Shown: positions 7,200 to 16,172 of the stretch, in pieces
How positions within the stretch are numbered: position 1 is the stretch's first letter
How the letters are laid out: each line of letters opens with the position of its first letter
Assembly: GCF_027891095.1 (NCBI RefSeq)
Contig: NZ_JAQIIO010000007.1
Span: 85,056 to 149,055 of the forward strand
DNA length: 64,000 nt
DNA from: Aliiroseovarius salicola
GTDB lineage: Bacteria > Pseudomonadota > Alphaproteobacteria > Rhodobacterales > Rhodobacteraceae
Reading direction: 5' to 3'
Translations under genes and position numbers: made by a program
The notes under the pieces: generated by a model
The model's input: the letters and a program-made list of their open reading frames with translations, nothing else
The model's database searches: none
Told to the model about the DNA's origin: nothing

Positions 7200-8117
7200 C
7201 TAATGCGCAAGCCGTTTCCCGTGATCGAGAAAGAAGTCGATCAGACGTCGGGTCAGCATCTTCTGCGGACCGGCATCAGGCCAGACCGCGTAGATACCGA
7301 GAAGTGGGAGGCTCCAATCGGGCAGCACCCGGACAAGGTCGCCTGACGCCAGTTCGCCCTCGACTTCGCTGAGCGGAAGTTGCCTGATGCCGAGGCTCGC
7401 GATGACCGCGGATTTCGCCGCCGTGACGGAGTTGACCTCGATAGGTACCTTTCTCGGTGTGAGTGAGACACTCTCGCCATCGCTTTCCAGGTTTATATCG
7501 TTTACGAATTGGGAAATCGCGACAAAGGCATGATCCGAAAGATCATCCGGAGTTTTAATACGAGCGTGTGATGCCAGATAGTCCGGTGAGGCCACGAGAA
7601 CCCGTTGAAAATTGGCAACGCGGCGGCTTTTAAGGCTGCTGTCGGCCAGCCTCCCAAGCCGAATCGCTAGGTCGAACCCTTCTTTGACAATATCGACGGG
7701 GTGGTCGCTTCCGTGGAGGGTTATGGTGACCCGCGGGTGCTCAACCGCGAATTTCCACAAGACCCGTCGCAACGGCGAGCGTTCACCAAAAGCGGGCATC
7801 GTAATGCGCAGCTTGCCCACAGGTTCCGCACTTTCTGCACCAGCGACACCAAGTGCCTCTTCACCCGCTGCGACCATGCGGCGCGCGGGGTCCAGCGCCA
7901 GGTGGCCTTCTGGTGTAAGAGACATCGAGCGCGTGGATCGAAAGAACAGCGTGACGCCGAGTTTCTCTTCGAGGCGCGACAAGTGGTGGCTCACGACCGA
8001 AGTCGACAGCTTCAACCGCTTTCCGGCGGCGGTCAGGCTGCCTGCATCGGCAACGGTCACGAACACGGCAAGGCCTCGGTAGTCGTCGATCATCTTTCTA
8101 CTTTCTGAAACAATCAT
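7200..8117 (-). CDS. LysR family transcriptional regulator
   Basis: The 305-residue protein has an N-terminal winged helix-turn-helix (about residues 12-70: FVTVADAGSLTAAGKRLKLS then SHHLSRLEEKLGVTLFFRST) and a periplasmic-binding-like effector domain. It resembles the CrgA/AaeR branch of the family. It is divergent from the secreted SnoaL-like gene at 8250, its most likely target. An alternative start is the ATG at 8093. Its 3' end abuts the aldehyde dehydrogenase debris, but the protein appears full length. Confidence 0.9.
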   Translation of the reverse strand: MIVSESRKMIDDYRGLAVFVTVADAGSLTAAGKRLKLSTSVVSHHLSRLEEKLGVTLFFRSTRSMSLTPEGHLALDPARRMVAAGEEALGVAGAESAEPVGKLRITMPAFGERSPLRRVLWKFAVEHPRVTITLHGSDHPVDIVKEGFDLAIRLGRLADSSLKSRRVANFQRVLVASPDYLASHARIKTPDDLSDHAFVAISQFVNDINLESDGESVSLTPRKVPIEVNSVTAAKSAVIASLGIRQLPLSEVEGELASGDLVRVLPDWSLPLLGIYAVWPDAGPQKMLTRRLIDFFLDHGKRLAH

Positions 8118-8249
8118 TGCGGCAATTCATGGATAATCAAAAAGGCGCAGTGGGTCTATCTGGTTTGGCAGCAGACCAAACCATGGCGGTGGTTGTCGGT
8201 CCGCAGGCAACACGCCTTCAATCTTGAACCCGATGAAAGGGAGACGAAC

Positions 8250-8720
8250 ATGACCTTCAGAACTCTGGCTGCAGCGGCCACCCTTGCCACTTTTGCCACC
8301 AACGCGCTGGCTGACGATACCGGCACCGTTCAGATCTTCTATGACCTGCTCAGCAACCCCGGCTCGCAAGAGCACGTCGCTACCTTCCAAGAAGCCACTT
8401 CGGAGAACTGGGAAAGCCTTGGCGACTATTCCGGCGAAAACAAAAGCCGCGAGGCCTTCCTTGGTCAGATGGGTGGTTTCGCCAAGCTGATCCCCGACCT
8501 CAATTGGGACGTCCAGGCAATGCATCAAGATGGCAATTTTGTCACTGTCCGCAGCCGCGCAACCGGCACGCCGGTCGCCCCGTTTTTCGGCGTTGATGGC
8601 GAGGGTCGCAGCTTTGATATCATGACGATCGATATCCATGAACTGGAGGACGGCAAGATCATCCGGTCCTACCATGTCGAGGACTGGGCTGGGGCGCTGC
8701 AGCAGCTCTCTGGTCGGTAA
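8250..8720 (+). CDS. Secreted SnoaL-like (ester cyclase) protein
   Basis: The 156-residue product starts with a signal peptide (MTFRTLAAAATLATFATNAL, cleavage after ALA) and continues as a single SnoaL/NTF2-like domain of the ester-cyclase type. The fold binds small hydrophobic ligands. The export signal indicates a periplasmic place, and the substrate is unknown. AAGGGAGA precedes the ATG. It is divergently transcribed from a LysR gene that probably controls it. Confidence 0.75.
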   Translation: MTFRTLAAAATLATFATNALADDTGTVQIFYDLLSNPGSQEHVATFQEATSENWESLGDYSGENKSREAFLGQMGGFAKLIPDLNWDVQAMHQDGNFVTVRSRATGTPVAPFFGVDGEGRSFDIMTIDIHELEDGKIIRSYHVEDWAGALQQLSGR

Positions 8721-8878
8721 GAACCACAATCATAAGGCGCGTGCCGGCATCTTTGGTGTCGGCGCTCTAGTTTTCAAAGTGGCTTGAGGGCAAGCTGCCT
8801 ATTGAGAAACGGGCGGGTCGGAGAGATGACAGCTTCGCCCGCATTGCCAAGGTTTATCGCAACCAATTTTCCCTCAAG

Positions 8879-8908
8879 AAAAAGGGCCCGCAAATCGCGA
8901 GCCCTTTT
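8879..8908 (-). terminator. Intrinsic terminator of the aldehyde dehydrogenase gene
   Basis: On the minus strand AAAAGGGC and GCCCTTTTT pair around an inner CGC/GCG step and close with a T run. A mutated copy of the same hairpin lies at 6412-6437 beside the decayed paralogue. Confidence 0.8.
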
Positions 8909-8927
8909 GTGTTTCTTGTGACCGGGA

Positions 8928-10367
8928 TCACCCGTTGAACCATCCCGAAACGGATTTCACTTCGAGGAAGTCCTCGATGCCCAGCTCGCCGCCTTCGCGG
9001 CCGATACCGGATTGTTTGTAGCCACCAAAGGGCGAGCCTCCGGCGCGCGAGGTGCCGTTGGCTTCGACCATGCCGGACCGCATCTGGCGGATCACGCGGT
9101 TCAGGCGTTCGCCGTTCTGGGTTTGCACATAGTTGGTCAGGCCATAGACCGTGTCATTGGCGATCTCGACCGCTTCTTCTTCGGTGTCGAACGGGATCAT
9201 GGTCAGGACCGGGCCAAAGATCTCCTCGCGGGCGATGGTCATCTGGTTGTTGGCGTCGGCAAAGACGGTGGGTTTAACGAAATAGCCTTTGTTCAGACCC
9301 TCAGGGCGACCAAGACCACCGGCGACAAGACGCGCACCTTCGTCGATGCCAACCTTGATCAGGTCCTGGATCTTGTTCCACTGCAATTCGCTGACCACCG
9401 GCCCGACATGGTGGCCTTCTTTCGACGCTACATCCACGGCGGTTTTCTCAGCGGCTTCACGAGCAATCTCGACCGCCTGATCGTAGACCCCGCGCTGAAC
9501 CAGCATCCGCGACGGTGCATTACAGCTTTGGCCGGTGTTCTGCATCATGTGGCGTACACCGCGCTTAACGGCCTTGTCGTCGGCATCGTCAAAGATGATG
9601 TTCGCACCTTTGCCGCCCAGTTCCAGCGCCACGCGTTTGATCGAATCTGCTGCGGATTTCGAGATGGCAATGCCTGCGCGTGTGGAGCCAGTGAAGCTGA
9701 TCATGTCCACATCCGGGTGCGAAGTGAGCTGTGATCCCACGCCCATGCCGTCGCCATTGACCATGTTATAAACGCCAGCTGGCACGCCCGCCTCGTCCAT
9801 GATTTCAGTCCAGATAATGGATGAAAGCGGAGCGATTTCCGACGGTTTCAATACCATGGTACAGCCTGCGGCAAGTGCTGCGATTACTTTCAGCGCCACC
9901 TGATTCATTGGCCAGTTCCATGGGGTGATCAGCGCGGTTACACCAATCGGTTCGTACAGAAGGCGGTCATTGGGGGCATGATCCCCCAGCATCCGGTCGA
10001 ACTCGAACTCTTTGAAAGCTCTGATGAAATTCTTGATGTGTGAGCTTCCCGACGTGGCTTGGCTGTTACGTGCCAGCTCAATGGGCGCACCCATTTCCAT
10101 GCTCATTGCCTGTGCCAGGTCTTCGTTCCGGCTCTTGTAGACCTCAAGAATGTTTTCAATCAGCGCGAGGCGTTCCTCTTTGGATGTGACACTCCATGTC
10201 TTGAACGCCTCTTTGGCCGCGGCAACGGCAGCATCGGTGTCAGCCTGATCGCCGAGAGAGATCACGGCGCAGACCTCTTCGGTCGACGGGTCAATCACCT
10301 CAAAATCATTTGCTTTGGCCGGGGCGACCCACTGGCCGTTGATGTAAAAGTCGCGTTTCTCGATCAT
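8928..10367 (-). CDS. NAD(P)-dependent aldehyde dehydrogenase
   Basis: The 479-residue enzyme oxidises an aldehyde to its acid. N151 in TPWNWP, E249 in ALELGGKG and C282 in GQSCNAPSR are the oxyanion, general-base and nucleophile residues of the family; FTGSTRAG is the cofactor-binding loop. The substrate cannot be read from sequence. The ATG follows AGGAA. The gene stands alone with its own terminator, and a decayed relative of its 3' half lies ~2.4 kb away. Confidence 0.92.
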   Translation of the reverse strand: MIEKRDFYINGQWVAPAKANDFEVIDPSTEEVCAVISLGDQADTDAAVAAAKEAFKTWSVTSKEERLALIENILEVYKSRNEDLAQAMSMEMGAPIELARNSQATSGSSHIKNFIRAFKEFEFDRMLGDHAPNDRLLYEPIGVTALITPWNWPMNQVALKVIAALAAGCTMVLKPSEIAPLSSIIWTEIMDEAGVPAGVYNMVNGDGMGVGSQLTSHPDVDMISFTGSTRAGIAISKSAADSIKRVALELGGKGANIIFDDADDKAVKRGVRHMMQNTGQSCNAPSRMLVQRGVYDQAVEIAREAAEKTAVDVASKEGHHVGPVVSELQWNKIQDLIKVGIDEGARLVAGGLGRPEGLNKGYFVKPTVFADANNQMTIAREEIFGPVLTMIPFDTEEEAVEIANDTVYGLTNYVQTQNGERLNRVIRQMRSGMVEANGTSRAGGSPFGGYKQSGIGREGGELGIEDFLEVKSVSGWFNG

Positions 10368-10666
10368 ATTCCTGACTCCATGGACGGATTTGGCTGCACT
10401 CTTGCACCGCTTTTATACATGTACAAGAGCATAGTCCAATAATTTGATCAAATTATCCCGTAAGGCATGGCGATTGCCAGAATTTGCTGCACAATTTCAG
10501 AAGTTAGCCAATGGCCACGTGTTTGAAGAATGCATCCACCTGAGCTGATTGGGGCAATGTTTGCGAAATCACGGGACGAAACGCGGCGCCGGGCATCTGC
10601 GGGGTGACAGAGATTCTTTAGTGCTGCAATAGCAAGAGGCGCCCGATGGCGCCTCTTGTTGACATG
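10368..10666. other. Intergenic region with one stem-loop
   Basis: This 299-base gap holds the aldehyde dehydrogenase promoter side (AT-rich TTTTATACATGTACAAG near 10412) and the perfect stem-loop listed at 10633-10658. I see no gene in it. Confidence 0.6.
10633..10658. terminator. Perfect 11-bp stem-loop after the DUF2783 gene
   Basis: CAAGAGGCGCC (10633-10643) and GGCGCCTCTTG (10648-10658) pair perfectly around a CGAT loop, nine bases beyond the DUF2783 stop. No long T run follows on either strand, so it may end transcription weakly or protect the mRNA 3' end. Confidence 0.6.
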
Positions 10667-10864
10667 TTATTTCAGCGCGGCTTTTGCAGCTTTTAAGGCA
10701 GCTGTCAAAATGCTGCGGTCCCCGACATGGTTGGCCAGAACCAAAAGAAGACGAGCATTCAAAGCATCGCTTTTTTCTTTCGTCAGGTCCTCATGGGCGG
10801 CCAGTAGTTCGGCATAGAAATCATCCGCGCCATCAATATTTGGGGTCAGGATCAGGTCGGACAT
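10667..10864 (-). CDS. DUF2783 domain protein
   Basis: This 65-residue protein matches the small DUF2783 family, with the typical NIDGADDFYAELLAAHEDL start and ALNARLLLVLANHVGD centre. Family members are usually found next to flavin monooxygenase genes, as here: it begins five bases after the stop of the upstream FAD gene. A helper or subunit role for that oxygenase is a fair inference, but no biochemical function is known to me. Confidence 0.8.
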   Translation of the reverse strand: MSDLILTPNIDGADDFYAELLAAHEDLTKEKSDALNARLLLVLANHVGDRSILTAALKAAKAALK

Positions 10865-10869
10865 ATCGA

Positions 10870-12480
10870 TTACTCCTTGCCAGTGGCGCGGCGGATGGCT
10901 GCGCGCATAAGGTTTTCATCATAGTTGGGTCGACGCGCGGCCACGTGCTGATCGGGGCGGATCAGGTAGACGGCACTGTCCGCCTCTCCCAGATAACGTT
11001 CCTTAAGAGCGCCGGTTTTGTCATCCTTGACCGAAAGGGCAAGCCGGGTGACCTCAATCCCGTCTTCCTCAAGACTTTCTGGCGCATCCGCATCAATTGT
11101 CAGGAGGGTAAATTTGCCCCCAAGCTTGGGCAACAGGAACTCATCCCCCAGTGGTGCATCCGGACAGGCAGACCCGGGTCGGGTGCGGGCGGGACCAATG
11201 AGGGCATCTGATGAGTTGAGCGGTGATCCGTCATAGGTGCAGGGCACGGACAGGCGACCGGAGTTGACCAGCGGGCGGGCAAATTCGAACTGTTCCGAAA
11301 GGTCGAGGACTGCATCCCGCAGAATGCGGCTCGTTTCGGATTTCGGTGTGATGAAATCGGTGGAGCGGGTTGAGTTCATGATGTTCTCATCCGCGCCATG
11401 GATCCGTTCAATACTATAGCTGTCCAGCAAGCTCTCGGGCGCTTTACCTTCCATCACCAGCTTCAGTTTCCAGCCCAAGTTGTCAGTGTCCTGCAACCCG
11501 GAGTTCGCCCCCCGTGCGCCAAAGGGCGAAACTTGGTGGGCGGCGTCGCCCGCAAAGAGCACACGGCCATAACGGAACTGCTCCATCCGGCGGCATTGGA
11601 AGGTGTAGATCGAGACCCACTCCAGCTCGAATTTCACATCCTCACCGAGCATCGCCTTGAGGCGCGGAATGACGTTTTCCGGCTTTTTCTCTACTTCCGT
11701 GTCAATGTCCCAGCCTAGTTGCAGGTCAATGCGCCAGACATTGTCAGGCTGCTTGTGCAGAAGAGCGGATTGGCCGCGATTGAAGGGAGGATCGAACCAG
11801 AACCAGCGTTCGGTTGGGAAATCCGCCTCCATGATCACATCTGCAATCAGGAAGTTGTCTTCGAACACGCGACCCGCAAAATCGAGCCCCAGCATCTTGC
11901 GTGCAGGTGAGCCTGCACCGTCACAAGGCACAACCCACTCTGCCTCTAGATTGTAGGGCCCCTCGGGCGTATCTATTTCAAGCGTCACATGATCGTCATG
12001 CACACCAATTGCAGTGACTTTGTTGTTGCCACGGATCTCGATCGGAGCGCCAGCCGCCTCGAGCTCGCGCACGCGGTTCACGAGGTATTCTTCGAAGTAG
12101 TATTGTTGAAGATTGATGAAAGCCGGTCGTTCATGCCCGACCTCGGGCAGCAGATTGAACTGATATACCTCCCGGTCGTCGAAAAAGACCTTGCCAACAT
12201 CCCATTCGACCCCCTTGTCGACCATCGGTTGGCCGCAGCCCAGACGGTCAAGGATTTCCAGCGGGCGTTTTGCAAAACAGATGGCACGCGATCCAAATGA
12301 CACCTTGTCATTGTCATCAAGGATCACCACCTCAATGCCCTCCTGGGCCATTTCAATACCCATAGCGAGGCCAATTGGGCCAGCGCCGATCACCACGACT
12401 TTGCGCCGCACCGAGATATCGGTGTCCTGATCGGGACTCCGCTTATAGGCATAAAGCGGGACTTCAAAAATTTTCGTCAT
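10870..12480 (-). CDS. FAD-dependent aromatic monooxygenase (MhpA-like)
   Basis: The 536-residue protein belongs to the PHBH/MhpA class of flavin hydroxylases. It has the N-terminal FAD motif VVVIGAGPIGLAMG (about 29-42), a mid-protein VPCDGAGSPARK that matches the DG motif, and VLFAGDAAHQVSPFGARG, the GD motif. Such enzymes hydroxylate a phenolic ring using NAD(P)H and O2. It heads a minus-strand run toward DUF2783 and lies in the homogentisate gene block, so a hydroxyphenylacetate- or hydroxybenzoate-type substrate feeding that route is plausible but unproven. GGAGGA precedes the ATG. Confidence 0.85.
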   Translation of the reverse strand: MTKIFEVPLYAYKRSPDQDTDISVRRKVVVIGAGPIGLAMGIEMAQEGIEVVILDDNDKVSFGSRAICFAKRPLEILDRLGCGQPMVDKGVEWDVGKVFFDDREVYQFNLLPEVGHERPAFINLQQYYFEEYLVNRVRELEAAGAPIEIRGNNKVTAIGVHDDHVTLEIDTPEGPYNLEAEWVVPCDGAGSPARKMLGLDFAGRVFEDNFLIADVIMEADFPTERWFWFDPPFNRGQSALLHKQPDNVWRIDLQLGWDIDTEVEKKPENVIPRLKAMLGEDVKFELEWVSIYTFQCRRMEQFRYGRVLFAGDAAHQVSPFGARGANSGLQDTDNLGWKLKLVMEGKAPESLLDSYSIERIHGADENIMNSTRSTDFITPKSETSRILRDAVLDLSEQFEFARPLVNSGRLSVPCTYDGSPLNSSDALIGPARTRPGSACPDAPLGDEFLLPKLGGKFTLLTIDADAPESLEEDGIEVTRLALSVKDDKTGALKERYLGEADSAVYLIRPDQHVAARRPNYDENLMRAAIRRATGKE

Positions 12481-12638
12481 GTCGTTCCTCCTCCGACAAG
12501 GGGCCGGACAGATATCCGGTTAAGGGTTCGGCGCGTCTCTCGCGGACCAGCACCCCCTCCTGAATGCGGGTCCGCTTTGTTGTGTTTGTTGCCTCCGGCG
12601 GGAATTGTCGGACCAATGATGACCCGATGCCGAAGGAA

Positions 12639-13589
12639 TTAGCCCTGCAATGCCTCCCACATGTCCAGATCGCGTTGGGCGGTCCAGATGCGAGGAGTGT
12701 CGATGCCGCGGGCTTCGTCATAGGCACGGGCGACGTTGAAAGGCAGGCAGTGTTCGTAGATCGCGTAGTCGGCGAATTTCGGATCACATTCTGCGCGCAC
12801 GGCGTCCCAGGCTTCTTTCAGTGTACCATTGCGGGCGGCCACTTTGGCGGCGGGGCGATAGGTGCTTTCGACAAAATCGCGGGTGTTTTCGATGGCTGCG
12901 TTCACCATCTCTTTGCCGACCAGCGCATCGCCACGACCGGGTGCAATCGCATCCACGTCAAACGCGGCGATGTTATCGAGCGTATCACCCCAATCGCTGA
13001 AATGCCCGTCACCACAGTAACACGCTGAGTGGTATTCGACGATGTCACCGGTGAACATCACGTTTTCATCCGGCACATGGATCACGATGTCGCCTGCGGT
13101 ATGGGCGCGGCCCAGATGCATCAGGTCGATGCGGCGGTTGCCGAGATAGACGGTCATGTCATCCGAGAAGGTGGTGGTCGGCCAAGTCAGGCCGGGAATG
13201 CTCTCGTGGCCTTCAAACAGGCGCGGGAAGCGCTGGAACTCGCTGTCCCAATCTTCCTGCCCACGTTCCACCACCATTGCGCGGGCAGTATCGCCCATGA
13301 TGATCTGATCTGCTCCAAAGGCAGACGCACCCAGCACGCGCACCGCGTGATAGTGGGTCAGCACCACATGAGAGATCGGCTTGTCGGTCACCGAACGCAC
13401 GCATTCGATCACCTTGTTTGCAAGGCGCGGCGTGGCCTGTGCCTCGACGATCATCACGCTGTCATCGCCAATGATCACGCCCGAGTTCGGGTCACCTTCA
13501 GCGGTGAAGGCATAGATGTCCTTGCCCACCTCTTCAAAGGTGATCTTCTTCTCACTCATGTCCCCTTGGGACGCGAAAGCTTTTGCCAT
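12639..13589 (-). CDS. Metallo-beta-lactamase-fold protein with an altered metal site
   Basis: The 316-residue protein has the MBL fold, but the usual HxHxDH reads H79-Y-H81-A-V83-R84. H163 (RAHTAGD) and D182 (MFTGD) are kept, while the last histidine is R219 (APGRG). The first zinc site (two histidines plus H163) is therefore intact and the second has lost most of its ligands. The ATG at 13589 follows GGAAGGAAA; an upstream in-frame ATG at 13643 lacks this. It lies between the FAD monooxygenase and fumarylacetoacetase genes, suggesting a hydrolase or lactonase step in the same pathway. Confidence 0.8.
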   Translation of the reverse strand: MAKAFASQGDMSEKKITFEEVGKDIYAFTAEGDPNSGVIIGDDSVMIVEAQATPRLANKVIECVRSVTDKPISHVVLTHYHAVRVLGASAFGADQIIMGDTARAMVVERGQEDWDSEFQRFPRLFEGHESIPGLTWPTTTFSDDMTVYLGNRRIDLMHLGRAHTAGDIVIHVPDENVMFTGDIVEYHSACYCGDGHFSDWGDTLDNIAAFDVDAIAPGRGDALVGKEMVNAAIENTRDFVESTYRPAAKVAARNGTLKEAWDAVRAECDPKFADYAIYEHCLPFNVARAYDEARGIDTPRIWTAQRDLDMWEALQG

Positions 13590-13641
13590 GGTTGGGTTTT
13601 CCTTCCTAGACGCAGGTAGAATAACGTGATTCTGTTCCTGC

Positions 13642-14208
13642 ATGTTTGATCGACGTCATATGCCCTATTGGGCCGTTTTCGTTGTATTTGCCGGCTCTCT
13701 GGTGGTTTTGTTGGCAATGGGGCGGAACCTCTATTGCCCTTGTGGCTATGTGTTGCCCTGGTATTCCGGTGATGACAGCGGGCAGGGCTCGCAACATCTT
13801 CTGGACTGGTATGCGCCCAGCCATTTGATCCACGGTATCCTGTTTTATGGGATCACCTTCCTGACCATGCGCCGCTTTGCGCTGGGCTGGCGGCTGCTGG
13901 TCGCGACCGTGATCGAATGCGCGTGGGAGATTGCCGAGAACACCGAAGCCGTGATCAACCGTTACCGCGAATTCACCGTTTCGGGTGAATATTGGGGGGA
14001 TGCGGTGATCAACTCGGGCGCCGACATTCTGGCAATGTTTCTGGGCTTCTGGATGGCGCTTCGCTTGCCGATCTGGGCCTCCGTTGCCATTATCATCGGC
14101 TTTGAAACACTGACCACTTACCTGATCCGGGATGGGCTGGCTCTCAATATCATCATGCTTTTGGTGCCCTCCGAGGCAATCCTCGAATGGCAAAGTGCGG
14201 CAGGGTGA
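13642..14208 (+). CDS. DUF2585 (UPF0314-type) membrane protein
   Basis: The 188-residue protein has about five hydrophobic segments and the family's characteristic features: RNLYCPCGYVLPW near residue 30 with two cysteines, HLLDWYAPSHLIHG near 55, and ECAWEIAENTEAVINRYR near 95. The function of DUF2585 is unknown. It lies on the plus strand inside a minus-strand aromatic catabolic block, 52 bases from the divergent MBL start, so the two may share a control region. Confidence 0.8.
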   Translation: MFDRRHMPYWAVFVVFAGSLVVLLAMGRNLYCPCGYVLPWYSGDDSGQGSQHLLDWYAPSHLIHGILFYGITFLTMRRFALGWRLLVATVIECAWEIAENTEAVINRYREFTVSGEYWGDAVINSGADILAMFLGFWMALRLPIWASVAIIIGFETLTTYLIRDGLALNIIMLLVPSEAILEWQSAAG

Positions 14209-14251
14209 ACCTGCCGCTAGCTGGTGATATGAATGCCGTTTCATCTTCGGA

Positions 14252-15511
14252 TCAACGTTTGAACGGGTCGTCCAGCGCGGGCAGGATCATTCCCGAGCAG
14301 TCGCCAAACCCGATCTGATAGCCGTCACCCTTGGCCGCCCCTTTCAGGGTCAGCGTATCGCCATCCTCAAGAAAGCTCCGCTCGTCGCCCGTTTCCAGCG
14401 TAATCGGCTCTTTGGCGCCCCATGAAAGCTCCAAAAGCGAACCACGGCTGTCCTTGGTCGGGCCGGAAATGGTGCCGGAGCCCAAGAGGTCACCCACGGT
14501 CATGGCGCAGCCCGAGGTGGTGTGGTGGCAGGCCTGCTGTGCAGGGGAATAGTACATCTGGTTGTAATTTGTCCGTGCGATGGTGCTTTCCGCTTTCCCT
14601 TCCGGGGTCAGTGTGACCTCAAGGTCGATGTCATAGAGCATCGGGCCGGGCTCGGTCAGGTAGGGCAGCAGGTCCTTCTCGCGCTCGGGTGTCGAGGTGC
14701 GGAAGGGTTCCAGCGCCGGTTTGGTCACGATCCACGGGGAAATCGAGGTGGCCGTGGCCTTGGCCTGAAACGGCCCAAGCGGCTGGTATTCCCAAGCCTG
14801 GATATCGCGTGCGGACCAGTCATTCAGGAGCACATAGCCAAATATCGCGTCATCCGCTTCCTGTACGGTGATCGGGCCGTCGGTGTTCTGGCCGATGATC
14901 GCACCCATCTCAAGCTCAAGGTCAAAGCGCGCACAGGGGGCAAAGCGTGGCATCTCATCATTCGGGCCTTTGAGCTGCCCCCACGGGCGACGCACATCGG
15001 TGCCGGATACCACCACCGATGAAGCACGACCGTTATATCCGATCGGAATGTGCAGCCAGTTCGGCGGCAGCGCGTTCTCAGGGCCGCGAAACATCGTGCC
15101 CACGTTGAAGGCGTGGTTCTTGCCTGCATAGAAATCGGTGTATTCCGATACGAGGAACGGCATGTGCATGGTGGCATCTGCCTGCGCGACCAAGAGCGGT
15201 TCAACGGCCTCTTGTTCGCCGGAGTTTTCGCCCAGCAATTGCTCCATACGGGTGCGTAGGGTTGCCCATGCGTCGGACCCCAGTTCCATCACCTCGTTCC
15301 AGAATGGCACATCAAATACAGGATCGTCGCTGATCTCGACCAGACCCGCTTCTTCGGCGGCGGCCATGTCGAGGATCATGTTGCCAATGGCAACACCGCA
15401 GCGCGGTTCCTCGTCACCGACGGAGAAAACGCCATAAGGCAAGTTGTTCAGTGGAAAAGGCGTGTCAGCGGAGTTGGCGCTTTCTACCCAGGATTTTTTC
15501 AGTTGGCTCAT
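14252..15511 (-). CDS. fahA: Fumarylacetoacetase
   Basis: This 419-residue enzyme hydrolyses 4-fumarylacetoacetate to fumarate and acetoacetate, the last step of homogentisate breakdown. N-terminal (DFYAGKNHAFNVG, about 125-138) and C-terminal FAH-fold motifs are present; ARFDLELEMGAIIG carries the acidic metal ligands and LLNDWSARDIQAWEYQPLGP is a family signature. The length is typical of the eukaryote-like class. It starts six bases after the stop of maiA and is clearly co-transcribed with it. Confidence 0.95.
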   Translation of the reverse strand: MSQLKKSWVESANSADTPFPLNNLPYGVFSVGDEEPRCGVAIGNMILDMAAAEEAGLVEISDDPVFDVPFWNEVMELGSDAWATLRTRMEQLLGENSGEQEAVEPLLVAQADATMHMPFLVSEYTDFYAGKNHAFNVGTMFRGPENALPPNWLHIPIGYNGRASSVVVSGTDVRRPWGQLKGPNDEMPRFAPCARFDLELEMGAIIGQNTDGPITVQEADDAIFGYVLLNDWSARDIQAWEYQPLGPFQAKATATSISPWIVTKPALEPFRTSTPEREKDLLPYLTEPGPMLYDIDLEVTLTPEGKAESTIARTNYNQMYYSPAQQACHHTTSGCAMTVGDLLGSGTISGPTKDSRGSLLELSWGAKEPITLETGDERSFLEDGDTLTLKGAAKGDGYQIGFGDCSGMILPALDDPFKR

Positions 15512-15517
15512 GATCTC

Positions 15518-16156
15518 TCACTCTGCATCAAATTGGGCCTCGGGCGCGGCATTGGCAAATGCTGGCAGCGCGAGGCAGGTTTTTTCGATTTCGGTCAAGC
15601 GCGGATAGGGGGACAGGTCCAGCCCCCAGCGTCGTGCATTGTAATACTGCGGTACAAGGCAGATATCGGCCAGTGTCGGTGCGTCGCCAAAGGCAAATTT
15701 CGTGTCTTTCTGCACCAGCTGCTCAAGGGCCTCAAAGCCCTTCTCCATCCAGTAACACATCCATTCTTTTTTAGCATCCGCATCTGCTCCGAACATGTCA
15801 CCGAGGTGATTGGTGACGCGCAGATTGTTCACAGGATGGATGTCCATGGCGATGACATGGGCGGCGGCCAAGACTTTGGCACGCAAAACCGGATCAGTTG
15901 GCAGCAATGCGGGGGCAGGATTGAGTGCTTCAAGATAGTCGATGATGGCAAGCGATTGGGTCAGCACCGTACCATCTTCCAACTCCAGCGTGGGCACCAG
16001 ATGGGAAGGATTTTTAGTAGCATACGCTAGCGTATGTTGCTGCCCGCCATCCTTGACCAGATGCACAGGGATCATCTCAGCCTCAATCTGCTTCAGATTC
16101 AGGGCAATCCGAACCCGATAGGCCGCGGATGAGCGCCAATAAGTATAGAGTTTCAT
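15518..16156 (-). CDS. maiA: Maleylacetoacetate isomerase
   Basis: A 212-residue zeta-class glutathione transferase that isomerises maleylacetoacetate to fumarylacetoacetate. The N-terminus MKLYTYWRSSAAYRVRIAL and the middle LAIIDYLEALNP are typical. The zeta motif SSCxxR reads SSAAYR here, so the active-site cysteine position is alanine, while the catalytic serines remain. The ATG at 16156 lies eight bases after GGTGAG; an ATG at 16162 is too close to it. It sits between hmgA and fahA in pathway order. Confidence 0.93.
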   Translation of the reverse strand: MKLYTYWRSSAAYRVRIALNLKQIEAEMIPVHLVKDGGQQHTLAYATKNPSHLVPTLELEDGTVLTQSLAIIDYLEALNPAPALLPTDPVLRAKVLAAAHVIAMDIHPVNNLRVTNHLGDMFGADADAKKEWMCYWMEKGFEALEQLVQKDTKFAFGDAPTLADICLVPQYYNARRWGLDLSPYPRLTEIEKTCLALPAFANAAPEAQFDAE

Positions 16157-16172
16157 GCTCATTTCTCACCCA

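Noticed and set aside
9012..9734. 240-residue plus-strand ORF
   Set aside because: It is antisense to the aldehyde dehydrogenase, whose catalytic residues are all intact.
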